Part shown: one piece after another, positions 1 through 5,956 of the stretch | Layout of the letters: each line of letters opens with the position of its first letter | Position numbering within the stretch: the stretch's first letter is position 1 | Assembly: GCA_003510765.1 (NCBI GenBank) | Contig: DOKV01000179.1 | Location: 1 to 7,953 of the forward strand | Source of the DNA: Clostridiaceae bacterium | GTDB taxonomy: Bacteria > Bacillota > Clostridia > Clostridiales > Clostridiaceae | Reading direction: 5' to 3' | DNA: 7,953 bases | Notes under the pieces: model-generated | What the model was told of the DNA's origin: nothing | The model's database searches: none | What the model saw: the letters and a program-made list of their open reading frames with translations, nothing else | Translations under genes and position numbers: made by a program

Positions 1-6
1 AAGCAC

Positions 7-252
7 TTGAAAGTGACCATAGATGGAGAAATTCATGAAGCATCGGAAATTATTCTGCAGTATTTCCGAGATAAGTCTCATCCCATGAGTGCACGAGAAA
101 TCATTCAAGATGAACTTTTCCATAACTTTGATATTCAAATGGAGGGTATTCTACAGCTACTTTTCAAGAAGAATCTTTTAAAAAGAGATTTTAGAGCTGT
201 AAAAACTCCTTCAGGAAAAGAACTCATTAAAGAGAATGTGTATCGTTTGTAA
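7..252 (+). CDS. Small uncharacterised protein, possible winged-helix; may be 5'-partial
   Basis: I do not recognise this protein by name. From a TTG at 7 it reads 81 residues, but the frame stays open to base 1, so the true start may lie outside the window and no ribosome binding site can be judged. The sequence alternates predicted helices with a segment resembling a helix-turn-helix (about residues 26-60, including MSAREIIQDELF and MEGILQLLFKKNLLKR) and a short basic tail (KTPSGKELIKENVYRL) that could be a wing. That pattern suggests a small winged-helix protein, but this is inference from the look of the sequence. There is no signal peptide or membrane segment. Its stop codon overlaps the start of the YigZ-family gene by one base, so the two are almost certainly cotranscribed and probably translationally coupled. 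Confidence 0.6.
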   Translation: MKVTIDGEIHEASEIILQYFRDKSHPMSAREIIQDELFHNFDIQMEGILQLLFKKNLLKRDFRAVKTPSGKELIKENVYRL

Positions 253-908
253 TGGGTTATAAAACAGTACATCAAACTGCAGAAAGTGAATTCATGGAAA
301 AAAAGTCCACCTTTATTGGTGCTTGTAAGCGTGTGTTCAGTGAAGAAGAGGCCAAGTCTTTCATTGGCGAAATCAAAGAAAAGTATAAAGATGCGCGGCA
401 TCATGTCTATGCTTATACCGTGGGAGAGGACGGTCTTTTGCAGCGGTATAGTGATGATGGAGAGCCTCAAGGAACTGGTGGAATCCCCATGTTAGAGGTC
501 ATCAAGAAAAATCAGCTAAAGAATACCTGTGTTGTAGTAACCCGTTACTTTGGCGGCATTTTATTGGGCGCAGGAGGCCTTACAAGAGCCTATGTAAAGG
601 GTGCATCTTTAGCCATAGAGGCATCGGGGATTGTGGAACGTGTGGAAGGATTTTCCGTGACAATTCATGCACCCTACGATCTTTCCGGAAAGATCGAACA
701 CATGTTAAAAGAAAGAGAAGTCTTTGTACAAGAAATTGCCTATACAGAAGAGGTGCAAATCATCGTACCTGTATTGGCGGAGCAAATGGAACCATTAACA
801 AATGAAATGATCAATCTTACAGCCAATCGGGTGAAGTTTGACGTTTTAGGTCCAAAACTCTTCTACAAACTTCAGAAAGAACTCATCGAAGAATTTGAAG
901 AAGGGTAG
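252..908 (+). CDS. yigZ: YigZ/IMPACT (UPF0029) family protein
   Basis: This is a full-length 218-residue member of the YigZ/YvyE family, related to eukaryotic IMPACT. The N-terminal IMPACT domain (about 1-125) carries the family signature: DDGEPQGTGG at 68-77 and TRYFGGILLGAGGLTRAY at 97-114, with the basic HHVYAY strand before it. The C-terminal part (about 135-205) fits the smaller ferredoxin-like DUF1949 domain. Eukaryotic IMPACT acts on the GCN2 stress-kinase pathway; the bacterial role is not settled, although binding to ribosomes or nucleic acid has been suggested. The ATG overlaps the TAA of the preceding gene (TAATG) and has no convincing Shine-Dalgarno sequence, which points to termination-reinitiation coupling. 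The last codons contain the -35 element of the yebC promoter. Family assignment is secure; function is not. Confidence 0.93.
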   Translation: MGYKTVHQTAESEFMEKKSTFIGACKRVFSEEEAKSFIGEIKEKYKDARHHVYAYTVGEDGLLQRYSDDGEPQGTGGIPMLEVIKKNQLKNTCVVVTRYFGGILLGAGGLTRAYVKGASLAIEASGIVERVEGFSVTIHAPYDLSGKIEHMLKEREVFVQEIAYTEEVQIIVPVLAEQMEPLTNEMINLTANRVKFDVLGPKLFYKLQKELIEEFEEG

Positions 909-923
909 ACCCCGTGATATAAT
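895..923 (+). promoter_or_regulatory. Promoter of yebC, overlapping the end of yigZ
   Basis: TTGAAG at 895-900 and TATAAT at 918-923 are separated by exactly 17 bp, and TG at 915-916 gives a perfect extended -10 (TGATATAAT). The -35 lies inside the last codons of the YigZ-family gene. Transcription would start near 930, leaving a leader of about 25 bases with GGAGGG at 941-946, eight bases upstream of the yebC ATG. Confidence 0.75.
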
Positions 924-953
924 ATTGGATTGTAAGAACTGGAGGGATGAAAC

Positions 954-1688
954 ATGTCAGGACATTCAAAATGGCATAATATCCAAGCAAAGAAAAGTAA
1001 AGTGGATGCCAAAAGAGGAAAATTATTTACAAAAATCGGTAAGGAGCTGCTCATGGCGGCGAAAGAAGGCGCAAGCCCAGACACCAATGCCAAGCTACGG
1101 GATGTCATTGCCAAAGCCAAGGCTGCAAATATGCCAAATGATAACATCACAAGGCTTCTTAAAAAGGCAGCTGGGGATATCAATAGTGCAAACTATGAGG
1201 AAATGGTCTACGAAGGCTATGGGCCCAGTGGCGTGGCCGTGATTGTAGAAGCCTATACAGACAACAAGAATAGGACAGCAGGTAGTGTTCGCCATATTTT
1301 TGATAAATTCGGTGGGAATCTTGGCACCAGTGGCTCCGTGATGTTCATGTTTGAGAAAAAAGGTCAGATTGTCATTGAAAAAAATGACGACATTGACGAA
1401 GAAGAACTGATGATGCAAGTCATTGAAAGCGGCGCAGAGGATTTCAAAGTAGAAGAGACGGTCTATGAAATTATTACAGAGCCTGAGGCTTTTGAGGAAG
1501 TAAAAAAAGCTGTGGAAGATTTGTCGGTAGAGATCTTGGAAGGGGAAATCACCATGCTGCCAAATGTTTCCACAGAGCTAGATCTAGAGACCTCCATCAC
1601 TTTCCAAAAACTCGTGGACAAGCTTTTGGAAGATGATGATGTGGACAATGTATATCATAATGCAGACTTTCATGAGGATTTTGAATAA
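954..1688 (+). CDS. yebC: YebC/PmpR family protein (translation factor / transcriptional regulator)
   Basis: The 244-residue length is typical of the YebC/PmpR/TACO1 family. The N-terminus [20 protein letters not shown], the following [10 protein letters not shown] helix and the middle block [20 protein letters not shown] (about 122-141) are family hallmarks, and the C-terminal half is strongly acidic, ending in a D/E-rich tail. Members were first described as DNA-binding regulators such as PmpR of Pseudomonas quorum sensing. Later work on YebC and mitochondrial TACO1 supports a role in helping ribosomes through difficult sequences such as polyproline. The protein is cytoplasmic. The start is clear: GGAGGG at 941-946 precedes ATG 954 at good spacing. 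It has its own promoter and a terminator directly downstream, so it is probably mostly monocistronic. In many bacteria yebC sits just upstream of ruvC-ruvA-ruvB; here four other genes intervene. Confidence 0.96.
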   Translation: MSGHSKWHNIQAKKSKVDAKRGKLFTKIGKELLMAAKEGASPDTNAKLRDVIAKAKAANMPNDNITRLLKKAAGDINSANYEEMVYEGYGPSGVAVIVEAYTDNKNRTAGSVRHIFDKFGGNLGTSGSVMFMFEKKGQIVIEKNDDIDEEELMMQVIESGAEDFKVEETVYEIITEPEAFEEVKKAVEDLSVEILEGEITMLPNVSTELDLETSITFQKLVDKLLEDDDVDNVYHNADFHEDFE

Positions 1689-1717
1689 ATATTTTTCTAG
1701 AATAGACCCCATAGTAT

Positions 1718-1749
1718 AGTAGGCACGAAACCCTCGGCCTACTTTTTTT
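1718..1749 (+). terminator. Intrinsic terminator after yebC
   Basis: AGTAGGC (1718-1724) pairs perfectly with GCCTACT (1737-1743). After a single bulged A, CGA (1726-1728) pairs with TCG (1734-1736), leaving an AACCC loop. A run of seven T (1743-1749) follows. It begins 30 bases past the yebC stop. Confidence 0.85.
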
Positions 1750-1807
1750 CGTAGAAAATAGTTTAAGGAAAAGTTTATGCTTTAAAAAGATGATGCTAAT
1801 AACCCCT

Positions 1808-1816
1808 TGTTATACT
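1808..1816 (+). promoter_or_regulatory. Extended -10 promoter of the zinc-ribbon gene
   Basis: TGTTATACT gives an extended -10 (TG at 1808-1809, TATACT at 1811-1816). No good -35 lies 16-18 bp upstream; the 17-bp position reads AGATGA. Transcription would start near 1823, which leaves the ribosome binding site at 1834-1840 inside the message. Confidence 0.55.
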
Positions 1817-1844
1817 AAAGGCAACAATGAAGTAGGTGATTAGG

Positions 1845-2657
1845 GTGAAGTGTTCAAATTGTGGGCATGGTAATGTAGAGGGAAGTAAATACTGCAATCA
1901 ATGTGCATACCCTTTACTGGGAGGCAAGATTTCTCTTGGGGCGTATGAACGGTTGCCAGAAACAAAGAAAAACGACTTGGTGTTTCATGAGCAGGATAAA
2001 AAAGTAGAAGACTCCGCTGATGCTAGCCATGGACATCGTGTTGGCAGAAAGAATATGAACATCTATGATCCAGAGGGTGAACCTATAAAACATAAGCGTC
2101 CCATGGTGCTAAAAATGACCTTGGTGATACTACTTATGCTCTTTGTTTTTGTAGGGTACAACGGCATTAAGTTTGCCGTGGATACCCAGCAAAATCGTGT
2201 AGCCCAAGCAGAAATCAAGAAACAGCAACAGGTCGTTGCAGAGGAACTAAAACAGTTAGAAAACTATCGGGAAAAGTTTAATGCAGTGATTCGAAGCTAT
2301 GAAGAACAAGGAATGCTTATTGAGGAGAATATAAATGCACTGACAACCCTAAGGCTGAATCGATTTGCCCAAGGGTTGGGGTTAGGAGATACCTTTAACA
2401 AGCTGGTGAATCGTGCCCTCGATGTGTCAAAAGTCCGGACGTTGAAAGACAACAGTAGTACCTTAAATGTGTTGGTGGAAGAACTCATGAATCCCCCAGA
2501 AACCTACGTGAGGAAGTACGAGACCTTAGGACTATTGAAGCAAGTAGAAAATAACATCACAAAGATTGTTTCAGGGGATATTGGTGGAGAAACAAAAGAA
2601 GAGCTTAAATCCCTCCATGAAGATTATGAAAACCTATTGATAGACTTGAGAAGATGA
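1845..2657 (+). CDS. Zinc-ribbon, single-pass membrane protein with helical C-terminal domain
   Basis: I cannot assign a named function. The protein opens with a treble-clef/zinc-ribbon motif, CSNC (residues 3-6) and CNQC (17-20). A polar linker follows, then a basic patch (KHKRP) and one hydrophobic segment (about 88-109, MTLVILLMLFVFVGYNGIKF). The remaining 155 or so residues are charged and helical, with probable coiled coil around 113-150. Positive residues before the membrane segment suggest the zinc ribbon faces the cytoplasm and the C-terminal domain lies outside. This layout recalls other Firmicute zinc-ribbon plus membrane-anchor proteins such as the TcaA group, but I see no clear homology. 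I chose GTG 1845, giving 270 residues, because AGGTGAT at 1834-1840 sits just upstream of it. The in-frame GTG at 1836 overlaps that site and has no ribosome binding site of its own in the predicted message. The gene has its own promoter and terminator. Confidence 0.85.
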   Translation: MKCSNCGHGNVEGSKYCNQCAYPLLGGKISLGAYERLPETKKNDLVFHEQDKKVEDSADASHGHRVGRKNMNIYDPEGEPIKHKRPMVLKMTLVILLMLFVFVGYNGIKFAVDTQQNRVAQAEIKKQQQVVAEELKQLENYREKFNAVIRSYEEQGMLIEENINALTTLRLNRFAQGLGLGDTFNKLVNRALDVSKVRTLKDNSSTLNVLVEELMNPPETYVRKYETLGLLKQVENNITKIVSGDIGGETKEELKSLHEDYENLLIDLRR

Positions 2658-2661
2658 GGAG

Positions 2662-2689
2662 AACCGTAGCATAGTGCTGCGGTTTTTTT
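2662..2689 (+). terminator. Intrinsic terminator after the zinc-ribbon gene
   Basis: AACCGTAGC (2662-2670) pairs with GCTGCGGTT (2676-2684) over nine pairs, one of them T-G, with a five-base ATAGT loop. Seven T (2683-2689) follow. It begins five bases after the stop codon. Confidence 0.88.
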
Positions 2690-2715
2690 AGTATAAAAAA
2701 GGAAAAGGAATGGAG

Positions 2716-2737
2716 AAAGATCTGCCGAAGATTTTTT
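2716..2737 (+). terminator. Possible weak second terminator
   Basis: AAAGATCT (2716-2723) can pair with AGATTTTT (2729-2736), including one T-G pair, around a GCCGA loop, with the T run forming the 3' arm and tail. The stem is AT-rich and weak. It may back up the terminator at 2662-2689, or be chance in AT-rich DNA. Confidence 0.3.
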
Positions 2738-2757
2738 GATAAATAATTGAAAACCCC

Positions 2758-2786
2758 TTGATTTCTAAAAATGAATTCGGTATAAT
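2758..2786 (+). promoter_or_regulatory. Promoter of the psuK-psuG operon
   Basis: TTGATT (2758-2763) and a consensus TATAAT (2781-2786) are spaced by exactly 17 bp, as expected for the housekeeping sigma factor. Transcription would start near 2793, giving a leader of about 30-40 bases. That leader holds a small inverted repeat, TAAGC (2807-2811) and GCTTA (2816-2820) around TTTT, directly before the ribosome binding site. Confidence 0.78.
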
Positions 2787-2819
2787 ACAAGCATAAGTTT
2801 AAATAATAAGCTTTTGCTT

Positions 2820-2829
2820 AAAGAGGTGA
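2820..2829 (+). promoter_or_regulatory. Ribosome binding site of psuK that questions the start codon
   Basis: AAAGAGGTGA, with the preceding TT, closely matches the complement of the 16S rRNA 3' end (TAAGGAGGTGA, one mismatch). The best-spaced in-frame codon is ATA at 2835, five bases after the site. The in-frame GTG at 2826 lies within the site itself, and the TTG at 2814 lies before it. Confidence 0.65.
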
Positions 2830-3929
2830 GTGTTATAACCCAGAGAGAATTTGAAATTGTAGAAATCATCAAGAAAAATCCCTTTGTCTCTCAACAAGAG
2901 ATTGCGGATGAACTCAAAATTACCAGATCTTCTGTTGCAGTGCATATTACAAACCTATTAAAGAAAGGCATCATACGTGGACGTGGCTATGTGGTGGATG
3001 AAAGAGATCATGTATCGGTCATCGGTGGAAGCAACATGGATATTGTGGGTTATCCCTTCAACAACTTGAAAAGAAAAGACTCTAATCCAGGAGGCGTGCA
3101 AGTGTCCATGGGTGGAGTAGGTAGAAACATTGCTGAAAACTTAGCTAGATTGGGGGCGCATACGAAACTGTTCACGGTGGTGGGTGAAGACATCTACGGC
3201 GAACAGATCATCAAGGAGTCCCAAAGCTACGGTATTGATATGAGCCATGTGAAAAAGGTTCTTGAGGAACCCACAGGCACTTATCTAGCCATCTTAGACC
3301 ATGAAAATGATATGGATGTAGCCATTGCTTCCATGGAGATTTTCAAAAAATTGAACACCTCTTATCTAGAAGAACATCGGCACATCATTCAGAAGAGCCA
3401 AGCCATCGTTTTTGACACGAATTTAGAAGAAGAGGCCTTTCGGTTTGGCGTGCAGCTGTTCAAAGACAATGATTTATTCCTAGACACGGTATCACATACA
3501 AAAGCCCTTCGGGCAAAGGACGTCATCGGATATTTTCACACCATAAAGCCAAACCGTCTGGAAGCAGAAGCTTTATCAGGGATCACCATTGTAAGAGAAG
3601 ATGATTTAAGAAGAGCCGCTACATACTTCCATGATCAAGGTGTGAAGAATGTATTCATCACCCTTGGTGCTGAGGGCGTCTTCTATAGCGATGAACAAGA
3701 AGAAGGCATTATGAAAGCACAAAAAATGATCCCTCAAAATGCCACAGGAGCAGGAGACGCCTTTCAAGCGGCCTTAGTCTATGCAGCGCTCCATGGCTAT
3801 GGCATTAAAGAACAGGTGCGCTTTTCTATGGCAGCATCCATTCTTGCTATGAGTGCCAAAGAAACCATTAATAAAAATCTATCTGTACAAGCCATTGAAA
3901 AAATAATGAACCAAATGGAGGAAAAGTAA
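2826..3929 (+). CDS. psuK: HTH-PfkB family kinase, probable pseudouridine kinase
   Basis: This is a fusion of an N-terminal winged helix-turn-helix (about residues 10-58, with [20 protein letters not shown] as the HTH) and a PfkB/ribokinase-family sugar kinase (about 63-360). Kinase motifs are in order: GGSNMDI near 67-73, [15 protein letters not shown] at 96-110, IKPNRLEAE at 240-248, and the nucleotide and catalytic site NATGAGDAF at 305-313, whose Asp311 is the expected catalytic base. The PsuG gene overlaps its stop by one base, so the likely reaction is ATP-dependent phosphorylation of pseudouridine to pseudouridine 5'-phosphate. Without that neighbour the substrate could not be named. 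The HTH suggests self-regulation or control of the operon, which is inference. I list GTG 2826 (367 residues) as the first conventional candidate. TTG 2814 adds four residues, while the ribosome binding site best fits ATA 2835. Confidence 0.87.
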   Translation: MSVITQREFEIVEIIKKNPFVSQQEIADELKITRSSVAVHITNLLKKGIIRGRGYVVDERDHVSVIGGSNMDIVGYPFNNLKRKDSNPGGVQVSMGGVGRNIAENLARLGAHTKLFTVVGEDIYGEQIIKESQSYGIDMSHVKKVLEEPTGTYLAILDHENDMDVAIASMEIFKKLNTSYLEEHRHIIQKSQAIVFDTNLEEEAFRFGVQLFKDNDLFLDTVSHTKALRAKDVIGYFHTIKPNRLEAEALSGITIVREDDLRRAATYFHDQGVKNVFITLGAEGVFYSDEQEEGIMKAQKMIPQNATGAGDAFQAALVYAALHGYGIKEQVRFSMAASILAMSAKETINKNLSVQAIEKIMNQMEEK

Positions 3930-4840
3930 TGAGAGAATTTGTTGTTATGAGTCAAGAGGTCCAAGAAGCATTTGAAAAGGGAAAGCCCGTGGTGGCCTTA
4001 GAATCTACCATCATTTCCCATGGGATGCCTTATCCTAAGAACGTGGAAACAGCCTTGAAGGTTGAAGCCATCATTAGAGAACATGGCGCAGTGCCAGCCA
4101 CCATAGGAATCATCGGTGGTGTGTTAAAAGCAGGACTCACTGAAGAAGAGATTGACTATATGGGGAAAGCACCCAACATTGCCAAGGTGTCAAGAAGAGA
4201 TATTCCTTACATTGTGGCCATGAAAAGGGATGGGGCAACTACAGTAGCCTCCACCATGATCATTGCGGCCATGGCAGGCATTAAAGTCTTTGCCACAGGA
4301 GGCATAGGTGGTGTCCATAGAGGGGCAGAGACCACCATGGATATTTCAGCAGATTTAGAAGAGCTGGGCACAACAGATGTGGCCGTGGTCTGTGCTGGCG
4401 CCAAGTCCATCCTTGATATTGGCTTGACTCTAGAATACTTAGAGACCAAAGGGGTACCTGTGTATGGTTATGGCACCGATGAACTTCCTGCTTTCTATAC
4501 AAGAAAGAGTGGATTCCCTGTGGATTACAGAGTGGATGACCCTGTCACCATGGCTAAGGCGTTAAAAGCCAAGTGGGATCTGGGACTTCATGGTGGTGCA
4601 CTCATTGCCAATCCCATTCCAGAAGCTTATTCCATGGATGAAGCCTTCATTACGAAGGTCATTGAAGACGCTGTGGTGGAAGCCAAGGAAAAGGGTGTGA
4701 AGGGAAAAGATACAACGCCTTTCTTGCTGGCGAAAATCAAAGAGATCACGGGTGGAAATTCCTTAGAGTCCAATATTCAATTGGTCTATAACAACGCAAA
4801 AGTTGCAGCGCTTGTGGCGAAAGAATACATGAATTTATAA
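3929..4840 (+). CDS. psuG: Pseudouridine-5'-phosphate glycosidase
   Basis: PsuG cleaves the C-C glycosidic bond of pseudouridine 5'-phosphate to give uracil and ribose 5-phosphate; it is a cytoplasmic, metal-dependent enzyme active as a trimer in E. coli. The 303-residue protein is full length for the family (PF04227, also called the IndA-like family). Conserved blocks are [14 protein letters not shown] (23-36), KVSRRDIPY (86-94), [14 protein letters not shown] (121-134), DISADL (138-143), [20 protein letters not shown] (154-173) and the end block [13 protein letters not shown] (274-286). By alignment with E. coli PsuG as I recall it, Glu25, Lys86, Asp142, Lys159 (the Schiff-base lysine) and Asn282 are the active-site residues, all present. 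GGAGG at 3917-3921 lies seven bases before the ATG, which overlaps the kinase stop (TAATG). No pseudouridine transporter gene is nearby, so the substrate may come from internal RNA turnover. Confidence 0.96.
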   Translation: MREFVVMSQEVQEAFEKGKPVVALESTIISHGMPYPKNVETALKVEAIIREHGAVPATIGIIGGVLKAGLTEEEIDYMGKAPNIAKVSRRDIPYIVAMKRDGATTVASTMIIAAMAGIKVFATGGIGGVHRGAETTMDISADLEELGTTDVAVVCAGAKSILDIGLTLEYLETKGVPVYGYGTDELPAFYTRKSGFPVDYRVDDPVTMAKALKAKWDLGLHGGALIANPIPEAYSMDEAFITKVIEDAVVEAKEKGVKGKDTTPFLLAKIKEITGGNSLESNIQLVYNNAKVAALVAKEYMNL

Positions 4841-4931
4841 AAGGGCTTTAATAATTGTTTAATCTTCTCTAGGTACAATGGAACCATCGGCATGAATAAG
4901 AGTACTTTTTGTGATGGGAGAAGATGAAGTG
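4841..4931 (+). promoter_or_regulatory. Intergenic stretch with weak promoter and possible SD-masking pairing
   Basis: There is no recognisable terminator after psuG, so its transcript may continue into the next gene. TACAAT at 4874-4879 is a possible -10, but the 17-bp -35 position reads ATAATT and a TTGTTT at 4855-4860 is too close (13 bp). ATCTTCTC (4862-4869) is an exact complement of GAGAAGAT (4918-4925), which overlaps the GGGAG ribosome binding site of the next gene at 4916-4920. Confidence 0.4.
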
Positions 4932-5246
4932 ATGAACGGACAAAGAATGATAGGGTTTATGGTGACCATGGCCATATTGATCCTGATAGGTGCATTTTTA
5001 ATAACGTTACTACCTTATATCCTTTTTGGATTGTTGCTAGTATATGTGTACCGCCAATTTATTCGGCCCATCTTTAGTCAGAAGAATGAGCAGGCTCAGG
5101 AGTATAAGAGCTACCAAAGTAGCTATGAACGATCTGATGTAGGTGAAGACCCCTTGGCGGATCAAGTGAAAAGTGTTCATGATGATAGCTTTTTCAAGAA
5201 AGAGCATAAGGTTATCGATGTGGACTATGATGATGATACCCAATAA
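4932..5246 (+). CDS. Small uncharacterised membrane protein with acidic tail
   Basis: I do not recognise a named family. From ATG 4932 the protein has 104 residues. After a short N-terminus (MNGQR) a hydrophobic stretch of nearly 40 residues (about 6-44) contains a central proline (ITLLPYILFG). It could be one long or two short membrane segments forming a hairpin. It ends in a basic patch (YRQFIRPIF). The rest is polar, tyrosine- and serine-rich in the middle (QEYKSYQSSYERS), and finishes with KVIDVDYDDDTQ, an acidic tail. Upstream in-frame starts exist at GTG 4911, ATG 4914 and GTG 4929. GGGAG at 4916-4920 best supports 4929 or 4932 and rules against the two earlier ones. It is followed by its own terminator, so it is transcribed apart from ruvAB. 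It lies where ruvC might be expected but shows no RuvC similarity. Confidence 0.75.
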   Translation: MNGQRMIGFMVTMAILILIGAFLITLLPYILFGLLLVYVYRQFIRPIFSQKNEQAQEYKSYQSSYERSDVGEDPLADQVKSVHDDSFFKKEHKVIDVDYDDDTQ

Positions 5247-5251
5247 ACCAC

Positions 5252-5281
5252 AGGACTGAGTAAACGCTCAGTCCTATTTTT
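5252..5281 (+). terminator. Intrinsic terminator before ruvA
   Basis: AGGACTGAG (5252-5260) pairs perfectly with CTCAGTCCT (5267-5275) around a six-base TAAACG loop, and ATTTTT follows. It begins five bases after the stop of the small membrane protein gene and separates it from the ruvAB operon. Confidence 0.9.
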
Positions 5282-5292
5282 CGTCCACACCT

Positions 5293-5321
5293 TTCTTAGC
5301 AGTGTAGAAACATGTTAAGAT
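5293..5321 (+). promoter_or_regulatory. Probable ruvAB-queA promoter
   Basis: An extended -10, TGTTAAGAT (TG 5313-5314, TAAGAT 5316-5321), lies 17 bp from a poor -35, TTCTTA (5293-5298). It sits just past the upstream terminator and just before ruvA, the expected place. I see no obvious LexA box in this interval, although many ruvAB operons are SOS-controlled. Confidence 0.45.
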
Positions 5322-5347
5322 AGATAAGGAATTAATGGAGGGGAATT

Positions 5348-5941
5348 ATGTACGATTATATTAAAGGACAGTTTAAAGGGATTTATAAAGATTATGTGTC
5401 CATTGAAAATGGAGGCATGGGGTATAAGATTTATACGTCTGGCAATTCCATGGCTAGAATGCCCTCTTTAGATGAAGAGACTACCTTGTATCTCATGCAA
5501 ATTGTTCGAGAAGACTTCATCGGTCTTTACGGGTTTACCACAAGAGAAGAACTGGATCTTTTTTCTGTGCTGATCACCATCAACGGTGTCGGGGCGAAAG
5601 CAGCCTTATCCCTTTTGTCAGCCAGTGCACCTGAAAATCTAAAATATGCCATCATTCATGAAAACGAGATGTTACTCATGAAAGCACCAGGCATTGGAAA
5701 GAAAATTGCACAAAGATTGATTCTTGAGTTAAAAGGAAAACTCCACCTGGAAGCCCATGAAGAAATGGATGAAGCGGCCAAGCAAAAAGCAGAATCAGAG
5801 AACATTTCTAATGAAGCCTTGGCAGCATTACTTACCCTAGGGTATGGAGAAAAAGAAGCATCCAAAGCATTGGCGCAAGTAGAATGTGGTCAAAGCATAG
5901 AAAATTTAATTAAGGATGCCCTGAAGCATCTCATGAATTAG
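5348..5941 (+). CDS. ruvA: Holliday junction branch migration protein RuvA
   Basis: RuvA binds four-way DNA junctions as a tetramer and loads the RuvB motor on two opposite arms. The 197-residue protein has all three domains: an N-terminal OB fold (about 1-63, starting MYDYIKGQ), two helix-hairpin-helix motifs (NGVGAKAALSLL at 79-90 and APGIGKKIAQRLILELKG at 113-130), and a C-terminal RuvB-binding domain (about 152-197, NEALAALLTLGYGEKEA). The acidic pin Glu55-Asp56 that separates strands at the junction centre in E. coli is present at the same positions (VREDFIGLYGF). A linker rich in Glu, Ala and Lys joins the last two domains. GGAGGGG at 5337-5343 gives a strong start at ATG 5348. ruvB begins 15 bases after its stop. 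No ruvC gene precedes it. Confidence 0.97.
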   Translation: MYDYIKGQFKGIYKDYVSIENGGMGYKIYTSGNSMARMPSLDEETTLYLMQIVREDFIGLYGFTTREELDLFSVLITINGVGAKAALSLLSASAPENLKYAIIHENEMLLMKAPGIGKKIAQRLILELKGKLHLEAHEEMDEAAKQKAESENISNEALAALLTLGYGEKEASKALAQVECGQSIENLIKDALKHLMN

Positions 5942-5956
5942 GAGGAGGGCTAGGAA

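Noticed and set aside
135..470. A 111-residue - strand open frame across the first two genes
   Set aside because: It spans the junction of two coupled + strand genes, has no promoter or ribosome binding site I can see, and its composition looks like the antisense of coding DNA.
872..1418. Open frames on the - strand and in another + frame across yebC
   Set aside because: They lie within a clear yebC gene, have no ribosome binding sites, and their translations resemble no known family. The same holds for the - strand frames inside psuG, ruvA, ruvB and queA.
2788..2820. Riboswitch or attenuator in the psuK leader
   Set aside because: The leader is only about 30-40 bases and holds one five-pair hairpin. 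That is too small for a known riboswitch, and there is no T run for attenuation.
4840..4849. AAAGGGCTTT after psuG as a terminator
   Set aside because: The loop would be only two bases and no T run follows, so it cannot act as an intrinsic terminator.
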